Part shown: piece by piece, positions 6,776-11,776 of the stretch
Numbering within the stretch: position 1 is the first letter of the stretch
How the letters are laid out: each line of letters starts with the position of its first letter
Source: JAJTHY01 sp964458795
GTDB lineage: Bacteria; Pseudomonadota; Alphaproteobacteria; Rickettsiales; Midichloriaceae
DNA length: 15,693 bases
Direction: 5' to 3'
NCBI GenBank assembly: GCA_964458795.1
Contig: CAYWJW010000039.1
Span: 1-15,693, forward strand
Made by a program: the position numbers and the translations under genes
Notes under the pieces: model-generated
Seen by the model: the letters and a program-made list of their open reading frames with translations, nothing else
What the model was told of the DNA's origin: nothing
Databases searched by the model: none

Positions 6776-7704
6776 AACTCATAAATCAACTTTTCTATCG
6801 CTCTAAGTCTAGCTGATCGTGCCCTAGGGTTAGCTTTAACTTCCGCATCAGAGGCAACAATCACGCCTTTGTGAAGAAATTTAAACTGTGGGGATTGAAA
6901 ATCGGATTTTTGCTCCGGTAAATATTTATTCAAATTAGATCTTTTACCGCACCAATCGTTAAATAAACTTTTCACGATCTTATCTTCCCCTGAATGAAAC
7001 GACACAACAACCATCCTACCTTCAACCTTTAGCAAGGATTTGGCCGCATGTAAACTATTTTTTAACTGCTCTAGCTCTTTATTTACCTCAATTCTTAGGG
7101 CTTGGAAAGTTCGTGTAGCAGGACTTATATCGTCTTTGTAAAAACCAACGGCCTTTAAAATCAAACGCACAAGCTCAACAGTCGTGGTAATTGGCGCGAT
7201 AGAGCGTGCTTCCACAATCTCGCGTGCTATGCTTCTAGACTTTCTTTCATCCCCATATTCATAAATCACTCGGGCCAATTCTTCTTCTGGGTAATTGTTC
7301 ACTACGTCATATGCAGATAAACCCTCTCTTCTATCCATACGCATATCAAGAGGTCCATTCTCTTGAAAGGAAAAGCCACGCTCTGCAGTATCAATCTGCA
7401 TAGATGAGACACCAATATCATAAACAATTCCGTCTATCTTTCCAGATAGTGGGGCAAGTACTTCGCCAATTTTGCTATTAGCAACATTATGGAATTCAAA
7501 TTTATTGCCATACTTTTTTGCAAATTTATGGGCAATCGGAAGTACACTTTCATCGCGATCAAATGCGATGAGTTTACCCGCTCCCATTTGTAAAATCTTT
7601 TCACTATAACCACCAGCTCCAAAGGTGCAATCGACGTAAATGCCGCCAAGCTCGGGTTTTAAATATTTAACTACTTCATCAAGTAGAACAGGAATATGAG
7701 ACAT
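6772..7704 (-). CDS. rsmH: 16S rRNA (cytosine1402-N4)-methyltransferase RsmH
   Basis: SAM-dependent methyltransferase (formerly MraW) that modifies C1402 in the 16S rRNA decoding centre. With the ATG at 7702-7704 the protein is 310 aa and begins MSHIPVLLDEVV, the standard family N terminus. The frame is also open to an ATG at 7731, which would add nine residues; neither start has a clear Shine-Dalgarno sequence. Visible motifs are the SAM-binding CTFGAGGYS (26-34), DGIVYDIGVSSMQID (91-105) and RGFSFQENGPLDMRMD (109-124). It heads the rsmH-ftsL-ftsI operon. No mraZ lies upstream; instead a divergent small membrane gene begins 65 nt away, and the intergenic region carries possible overlapping divergent promoters (minus-strand TTGAAT at 7761-7766). 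Confidence 0.95.
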   Translation of the reverse strand: MSHIPVLLDEVVKYLKPELGGIYVDCTFGAGGYSEKILQMGAGKLIAFDRDESVLPIAHKFAKKYGNKFEFHNVANSKIGEVLAPLSGKIDGIVYDIGVSSMQIDTAERGFSFQENGPLDMRMDRREGLSAYDVVNNYPEEELARVIYEYGDERKSRSIAREIVEARSIAPITTTVELVRLILKAVGFYKDDISPATRTFQALRIEVNKELEQLKNSLHAAKSLLKVEGRMVVVSFHSGEDKIVKSLFNDWCGKRSNLNKYLPEQKSDFQSPQFKFLHKGVIVASDAEVKANPRARSARLRAIEKLIYEL

Positions 7705-7716
7705 GCTATAAGTATG

Positions 7717-7745
7717 TTGAATCTTTTTCATATATTTAATACACT
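7717..7745 (+). promoter_or_regulatory. sigma70-like promoter of the small membrane gene
   Basis: TTGAAT (7717-7722) and TACACT (7740-7745) are separated by 17 bases, placing the start of transcription about 20 bases before the ATG at 7770. It overlaps the likely 5' leader of divergent rsmH, so the two transcripts may interfere. Confidence 0.4.
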
Positions 7746-7769
7746 TTTATGAGAATGTGAATTCAATAT

Positions 7770-7994
7770 ATGGTACATCCAATGCTTTTCCTGCTTAATG
7801 CCATTAGACGCAACATATTTCTCGTTATCATAATTATAGTAGGTCTCTCTTATGCAGGAATTAATTTGCCATTTATGGCAAGTGTTGAAGATGCAATACT
7901 AGGCTGGGTAGACACCTTGGGTAAATACGTTGACCTCAAAAACATTGGAAAGCAAGCAACTGATGCGATTAATAATATTAAAAAATATTTTTAG
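7770..7994 (+). CDS. small membrane protein, unknown function
   Basis: A 74-residue protein with one strongly hydrophobic N-terminal segment (about 5-28, with LVIIIIVGLSYAG at its core) after the basic RR at 13-14, and an amphipathic, Lys-rich C-terminal half ending NNIKKYF. It could be membrane-anchored or carry an uncleaved signal anchor; no clear signal-peptidase site is visible. I recognise no family. The first ATG (7770) has no strong ribosome site; ATG at 7782 is an alternative. It is divergent from rsmH and 67 nt upstream of the first ubiquitin-like gene, which has its own promoter, so a functional link is only suggested by proximity. Confidence 0.6.
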   Translation: MVHPMLFLLNAIRRNIFLVIIIIVGLSYAGINLPFMASVEDAILGWVDTLGKYVDLKNIGKQATDAINNIKKYF

Positions 7995-8001
7995 CATGTG
8001 T

Positions 8002-8030
8002 TTGTACTATATGAAATTATGATTTATAAT
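8002..8030 (+). promoter_or_regulatory. sigma70-like promoter of UBL gene 1
   Basis: TTGTAC (8002-8007) and a consensus TATAAT (8025-8030) are separated by 17 bases, about 30 bases before the ATG. The -10 lies in ATTAT-GATTT-ATAAT, an inverted repeat resembling the one at the same position upstream of UBL gene 2. Confidence 0.6.
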
Positions 8031-8061
8031 AATGCGTAAATAACTAATACAGATACAAGGT

Positions 8062-8823
8062 ATGGCAAAAGAAAAGGTTTTCATTCAGTTTGCAGCAGGT
8101 GAGACAACTGAAATTGAGTTTTCTCCAGATAAAGAGATAGAACAAGTTAAACAAGAGATTTACGCTAATAAAGGCTTTGCAGCTGACTCATATAAATTGG
8201 TCTTTTCTGGCAAATGTCTTGAAGATGGTAGGACTCTTGGAGATTATGGTGTTAAAGCTAATTCGATAATTTACTATACGGAAAGATTCGTAGTGCAAAG
8301 CATCGCAAAAAAAACGTCTTTTGCTAAGACTTTGGAAGGTAAGAAGATAGAAATTGAATTTGACTCAGATAAAACAATTGGCGCAGTTAAAAACGAGATT
8401 TTTACTAAAGAACATATTCCCATTGAAAGACAGAGATTAATCTTTAATGGAAAGCAGCCTTATGATAATGAAACTCTTGGGTCTCTAAATGTTGTAAGTG
8501 GTTCAATAATTCATCTTGTGCTTAGGAAACATGAACTTGAAGCATCTCTGGCTCCAAGCGGTGCTAGACGCATAAACTCAAAAAAACCGCCTTCGAATAG
8601 AGTTGGGTTAGGTGGAGCTGCAGGTTTTATAGCTGGTTTATGTTTAACAGCAGGCTATTGCCTATACTCAGCGCAATCAAAAAGTCACCTTGGCACTTCC
8701 TTTGGCTCACGCCTGCTTGAAGCAGCTTCACCAAGGGTGTGCATTGGCATTGTCGTAATGAGTACCATTTTGGGAGCTGGAGCTGCATGTGTTAAAGGTG
8801 GGTCTAGATCTCAAGCATCCTGA
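8062..8823 (+). CDS. tandem ubiquitin-like-domain protein 1 with C-terminal membrane domain
   Basis: A 253-residue protein. UBL-1 (about 1-75) keeps the ubiquitin stretch KLVFSGKCLEDGRTLGDYGV (45-64). UBL-2 (about 86-155) matches ubiquitin at roughly 35 of 69 positions by hand, including the Ile44-patch equivalents L91, I127, H151 and V153 and the Lys48 equivalent K131; Lys63 is replaced. UBL-2 ends HLVLRKHEL, without Gly-Gly, so canonical E1-dependent conjugation is not expected. A polar linker (156-180) leads to the C-terminal domain shared by the three tandem genes: hydrophobic 185-203, loop SHLGTSFGSRLLEAASPR, hydrophobic 225-244. No N-terminal signal peptide is seen. The last residues (RSQAS) and the TGA appear to come from an inserted repeat. 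I infer a membrane-anchored ubiquitin mimic acquired from or shaped by a eukaryotic host; the direct function is unknown. Confidence 0.88.
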   Translation: MAKEKVFIQFAAGETTEIEFSPDKEIEQVKQEIYANKGFAADSYKLVFSGKCLEDGRTLGDYGVKANSIIYYTERFVVQSIAKKTSFAKTLEGKKIEIEFDSDKTIGAVKNEIFTKEHIPIERQRLIFNGKQPYDNETLGSLNVVSGSIIHLVLRKHELEASLAPSGARRINSKKPPSNRVGLGGAAGFIAGLCLTAGYCLYSAQSKSHLGTSFGSRLLEAASPRVCIGIVVMSTILGAGAACVKGGSRSQAS

Positions 8824-8843
8824 ACTTGTTCAAACAGGCATCC
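8815..8843. repeat. REP-like palindrome inserted across the UBL-1 stop codon
   Basis: GCATCCTGAACTTGTTCA followed by AACAGGCATCC belongs to the same palindrome type as 3590-3614; the arms are GCATCCTG and CAGGCATCC. The stop TGA of UBL gene 1 (8821-8823) is part of this unit. Comparison with the 3' ends of UBL genes 2 and 3 (CCTAG then a TATAA stop) suggests an insertion starting near 8811 and ending before TGAGGTG at about 8931. The rest of it (8844-8930) includes a TGTCA/TGACA inverted repeat and nothing coding that I can see. Confidence 0.5.
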
Positions 8844-8966
8844 AGGATTGTTATCTTAACCTCTCTTCCTACATCGCGTTGCTCTGTCAAGCCGAAGCCT
8901 CTGACAAAGGATAAAGGAGCGAACTGACATGAGGTGTTGAAAAAAATATCTCTCTAAATGTTTATA

Positions 8967-8983
8967 TATGATGTATAATCATA
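8967..8983. promoter_or_regulatory. -10 region and inverted repeat upstream of UBL gene 2
   Basis: A consensus TATAAT (8974-8979) lies inside the perfect inverted repeat TATGAT-GTATA-ATCATA, about 30 bases before the ATG. The position 17 bases upstream (TCTCTA) is a poor -35, so the promoter may need an activator. The block around the -10 is shared with UBL gene 1 (ATGATTTATAAT / ATGATGTATAAT followed by AAATA). Confidence 0.5.
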
Positions 8984-9008
8984 TGCAAATAAACATGGGA
9001 TATAAGAC

Positions 9009-9758
9009 ATGGCAAAAGAAAAATTTTTCGTCAAGACTTTGACAAATGAGAAAATTGAAATTGAATTTGACCTAAATAAAACCATTGGCCAAGTTAAACA
9101 AGAGTTGGCTGATGCGAAAGGTATTAGTATTGATTCGGTTAAATTAGTCTTTGCAGGCACAGCACTAAGTAATGAAGCAACTCTCACTTCTTGCGGGATT
9201 TCAAGGGACTCGACAGCAGTTATGTTAATAATAAGTCCAAGAAGATCTATGGCAAAAGAAAAGTTTTTTGTTAAGACTAAAGCAGGTATGGATATTGAAT
9301 TTGAATTGGACCCAGATAAAACCATTTCCCAGGTTAAACAAGCTATTTTAGATGGCAGAGGAATCCCCTGTGATGCACAGAAGTTATTATTTTTGGGAAA
9401 TGAACTGAAAGATGATAATGCAACTCTCGCTTCCCTCAAGGTTATAAATAACTCAACAATGCATCTTATGCTTAGAAACAAAGAGCTTGAATCATTACAA
9501 AAGCAGAATCGAAAAGGTAGTGAAGGTATAAATTCAAATAGCTTTGCAACGTGTGGATTAAAAGGATTTCTAGCCGGATTAGGTTTGACAGCAGGTTATT
9601 GTCTATGGTCAGCAAAAGCAAACAGCCACCTCGGCACTTCCTTTGGTTCACGCATGCTTGAAGCAGCTTCACCTAGAGTGTGCGTAGGTATTGTTTTATT
9701 CAGTACCATCTTAGGTATTGGGTTTGCATGTGTTAGCAAGGATGGGCCTAGCATATAA
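9009..9758 (+). CDS. tandem ubiquitin-like-domain protein 2 with C-terminal membrane domain
   Basis: A 249-residue paralogue of the gene at 8062-8823. It carries two UBL units of about 80 residues, both beginning MAKEKFFVKT (1-10 and 81-90), so it resembles a short polyubiquitin made by head-to-tail duplication of a complete coding unit including its ATG (second ATG at 9249). Ubiquitin-like features include FFVKTLTNEKIEIEF (6-20), KTIGQVKQEL (24-33), KLVFAG (45-50) and STMHLMLR (149-156). Lys48 is replaced by Thr51 in unit 1 and Asn131 in unit 2. Neither unit ends in Gly-Gly. The C-terminal domain (183-242: GLKGFLAGLGLTAGYCLW, loop, then CVGIVLFSTILGIGFACV) is almost the same as in protein 1. 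GGGA lies about eight bases before the ATG. It probably anchors the UBL array in a membrane; this is inference. Confidence 0.88.
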   Translation: MAKEKFFVKTLTNEKIEIEFDLNKTIGQVKQELADAKGISIDSVKLVFAGTALSNEATLTSCGISRDSTAVMLIISPRRSMAKEKFFVKTKAGMDIEFELDPDKTISQVKQAILDGRGIPCDAQKLLFLGNELKDDNATLASLKVINNSTMHLMLRNKELESLQKQNRKGSEGINSNSFATCGLKGFLAGLGLTAGYCLWSAKANSHLGTSFGSRMLEAASPRVCVGIVLFSTILGIGFACVSKDGPSI

Positions 9759-9786
9759 AAGCGCCCGGAATTGAGGTGCTAAAAAA

Positions 9787-9882
9787 ATGAAAAATATTTT
9801 CACAAGGGACTTCCATTGGCTCTTACTAGTCAAGTATACTAATAAATACAAGATAGGAAAAGTACGAGCAGAAAAATAGGAG
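9787..9882 (+). promoter_or_regulatory. leader/promoter region of UBL gene 3
   Basis: This region has a near-palindrome (TGAAAAATATTTTCA), the block AGGGACTTCCATTG and a -10-like TATACT (9835-9840). A related copy lies at 3497-3590. Upstream of it, TGAGGTGCTAAAAAAAT at about 9773 also matches the flank after UBL gene 1 (TGAGGTGTTGAAAAAAAT). No standard -35 is seen at 17 bases, so the conserved block may be a regulator site. Confidence 0.45.
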
Positions 9883-9889
9883 GCATAAG

Positions 9890-10282
9890 ATGAGAATTAG
9901 AATAAAAAGACCGAATCAAGATAGACTAGAATATATCCAGGTAACTGGTGAAAGTAAATTATCCGAAATCATTGGTGCTAATTGCACTGAAGCTACTAAA
10001 TTAGTGCTTCAAGGGTATAAAATTGATGAAGGTAAATCTATTGATGAGCTTAATAAGGAGCATGGTGATACCTTCATTACTGAAGGGACCATCTTTTATG
10101 AAGTAGCAAAAGACGCAAAAATGTTTAATGTAAAAACTTTGGCTGGGGAAAATTACCATATATATACCGAACCAGATATGAGTGTTAAAGCCATTAAAGG
10201 GTTTCTTGAAGATATAACAGGTATTGAAGGTCATTCACAAACATTGACACATCTAAATAAAAAGTTAGCCGAAAAAAGTTAG
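9890..10282 (+). CDS. N-terminal fragment of UBL protein 3
   Basis: This is the part translatable without frameshifting: 130 residues holding one diverged UBL domain (about 1-72, MRIRIKRPNQDRLEYIQV start, TKLVLQGYKID corresponding to the ubiquitin QRLIFAGKQLE region) and half of a second. It would lack the membrane domain and so could be soluble if stable. A strong Shine-Dalgarno sequence precedes it. Confidence 0.55.
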   Translation: MRIRIKRPNQDRLEYIQVTGESKLSEIIGANCTEATKLVLQGYKIDEGKSIDELNKEHGDTFITEGTIFYEVAKDAKMFNVKTLAGENYHIYTEPDMSVKAIKGFLEDITGIEGHSQTLTHLNKKLAEKS

Positions 10283-10285
10283 CCG
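10258..10285 (+). repeat. 14-nt tandem duplication causing the frameshift
   Basis: Two adjacent 14-nt units (10258-10271 and 10272-10285) read TAAAAAGTTAGCCG and AAAAAAGTTAGCCG, differing at one base. The first frame reads NKKLAEKS and stops within the second unit. With one unit removed it reads NKKLADGDVISVYCL and enters the downstream frame exactly. Confidence 0.85.
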
Positions 10286-10302
10286 ATGGTGATGTTATAA
10301 GT

Positions 10303-10818
10303 GTGTATTGTCTTTCAGATGAGACAACTTTTAATTTTGTTCGAAGGACGGGGTCGGTAAGGCCCTATATTATCATAAAAGTTGGAATTGTTAACCATAC
10401 CATAAAGTTTGAATCATTTGGCGATCTTGCTAACTCAACTGCGAAAAGCTTAAAGGAAAGACTTGCAAAGCTTGATATAGATACTACTGGTCAAGAATTT
10501 TATCATGATGGCAAATTATTAGCAGATAATGAACCCGTAGCAGGTCGTAGAAATTTATATCTTTTGGAAGGGCCACATAAGTATCTTGACATTTTAAAAC
10601 AGCTAGCTTTAAGGGGTGGGCTAAAAGGTTTTTTAGCAGGGGTAAGTTTGGCAGCAGGATATTTTCTATGGTCAGCGCAATCAAACACCCATCTCGGCAC
10701 TTTCTTTGGCTCACGCCTACTTGAAACAGTTTCACCAAGGGTAGGCTTTGGTATTGTTTTAATAAGCACCTTTTTATGGGCTGGAGTTGAATGTGTTAGG
10801 GGTGAGCCTAGTGTATAA
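10303..10818 (+). CDS. C-terminal fragment of UBL protein 3 (membrane domain)
   Basis: An open frame of 171 codons from a GTG with no convincing ribosome site. It contains the end of UBL-b, a third UBL-like segment and the two-segment membrane domain conserved with the other two copies. As an independent gene it is doubtful; it is best read as the distal half of the split gene. Confidence 0.4.
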   Translation: MYCLSDETTFNFVRRTGSVRPYIIIKVGIVNHTIKFESFGDLANSTAKSLKERLAKLDIDTTGQEFYHDGKLLADNEPVAGRRNLYLLEGPHKYLDILKQLALRGGLKGFLAGVSLAAGYFLWSAQSNTHLGTFFGSRLLETVSPRVGFGIVLISTFLWAGVECVRGEPSV

Positions 10819-10819
10819 C

Positions 10820-11776
10820 TTAGGCTTCGACAATCCTTGGATTATCATAAAACTCAGGGTGCAAGCTAACAGATTGATATATATCCATCATTTCATCCAT
10901 CCTGCCATTACAATGCAGGGCTAGGTCGCAACCAGCATTCAGTGCTGCTACGGCATTTTCACCGGTTGTATTTTTCAAGGCCTTCATGGAAAGGTCATCA
11001 GATATGATAACATGGTTCTTATAGCCTAGGGAGTTTCTTATATGATCCATCCCAATCTTTGAAGTTGTTATGCAGTTATCTTGATCTATAGAGGTGAAGA
11101 CTATATGAGCTGTCATAGCCCATACAGGTAGATGAGATAAATTTTCAAACACCTTGAAATCTGTATTTTTAAGTGTAGCAATATCAGTGGGCACTACAGG
11201 TAGATCCTTGTGGCTATCACATTGTGCGCGGCCATGTCCTGGGATGTGCTTTATGATGGGTTGTACTCCTTCGCTTAGTAGCCCGGAACAAGCAGCTTCG
11301 CAAAGAGCCGTAACCACTTCAACAGATTCACTAAAGCTACGGTCACCTATTACCGCGTGGGCTGATTCAATAAATAAATCAGCAACAGGAGCACAATCCA
11401 CATTAATTCCAAACTCGCGTAGGTCTTTGCCTATTGACTTGTAATTCTCAAAAGTTGCCTTACAAGCGGAAGGAAGGTCAGTCTGTGCCTCATCACCAAA
11501 ATGCTTGGCTGGGGGATATTTTTCAACTAGTGGTGGGCGAAGCCTGGCAACTCTACCGCCTTCTTGGTCTATCAAAATAGGAGTATTTTCTTCACCATTC
11601 AAATCTCTCAGAGATTTGGTAAGTGCTGAAACTTGCTCTTTAGATTCAATATTACGCGCAAACAATATATAGCCAAATGGTTTAGCTTCTTTGAAAAAGC
11701 TAAGCTCCTCGTCAGTAAGCTTAAGACCTTTTATACCGAAGATTATTGGTGCCTTTTTTGAAGTAATTTTATCCAT
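10820..11776 (-). CDS. nagZ: beta-N-acetylhexosaminidase NagZ
   Basis: Family 3 glycoside hydrolase that removes N-acetylglucosamine from GlcNAc-anhydroMurNAc-peptides in cytoplasmic murein recycling. The protein is 318 aa, usual for NagZ, with IDQEGGRV (69-76), KHIPGHG (176-182), the catalytic-loop DSHKDLP (187-193) and ISDDLSM (258-264) containing the nucleophile Asp. Its ATG lies inside the last codons of the upstream mutase gene (8-nt overlap), with AGGAG eight bases upstream, so the two are translationally coupled. Its stop is one base from the convergent UBL-3 stop. There is no signal peptide, consistent with a cytoplasmic enzyme. Confidence 0.95.
   Translation of the reverse strand: MDKITSKKAPIIFGIKGLKLTDEELSFFKEAKPFGYILFARNIESKEQVSALTKSLRDLNGEENTPILIDQEGGRVARLRPPLVEKYPPAKHFGDEAQTDLPSACKATFENYKSIGKDLREFGINVDCAPVADLFIESAHAVIGDRSFSESVEVVTALCEAACSGLLSEGVQPIIKHIPGHGRAQCDSHKDLPVVPTDIATLKNTDFKVFENLSHLPVWAMTAHIVFTSIDQDNCITTSKIGMDHIRNSLGYKNHVIISDDLSMKALKNTTGENAVAALNAGCDLALHCNGRMDEMMDIYQSVSLHPEFYDNPRIVEA

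Larger units (their letters stand above)
9890..10818 (+). pseudogene. ubiquitin-like-domain protein 3, split by a 14-nt tandem duplication
   Basis: The third and most diverged copy. The first frame (9890-10282, 130 aa) holds UBL-a (about 1-72) and the first part of UBL-b (FNVKTLAGENYHIY at 79-92), then stops at TAG. The second frame (10303-10818) continues UBL-b, a third UBL-like segment (VNHTIKFESFGDLANSTAK, HDGKLLADNEPV) and the shared C-terminal membrane domain (GLKGFLAGVSLAAGYFLW, SHLG-type loop, GFGIVLISTFLWAGVECV). Removing one 14-nt unit at 10258-10285 joins the frames into about 304 residues. The ATG at 9890 has a full AGGAGG at 9878-9883, six bases upstream, so translation initiates well. 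The stop lies one base from the convergent nagZ stop. It may be a recent pseudogene, or be rescued by slippage at the A6 run (10272-10277). Confidence 0.82.

Noticed and set aside
8954..9481. Minus-strand frame of 175 codons
   Set aside because: It is the shadow of UBL gene 2; it has no ribosome site, and the plus frame is conserved with its paralogues.
9758..9790. Possible terminator after UBL gene 2 (AGCGCC / GGTGCT stem)
   Set aside because: The run after the stem is A, not T, on the plus strand; it would only work for the minus strand, where no gene lies upstream.
10272..10278. Canonical -1 ribosomal slippery heptamer A AAA AAG
   Set aside because: The heptamer is out of phase with the reading frame (GAA AAA AGT), so classical tandem slippage does not fit; only transcriptional slippage or error on the A6 run remains.
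8062..10818. Bil-type or ThiS/MoaD sulfur-carrier ubiquitin-like system
   Set aside because: There is no Gly-Gly end and no E1-like, E2-like or JAB-domain gene nearby; the similarity is to eukaryotic ubiquitin.
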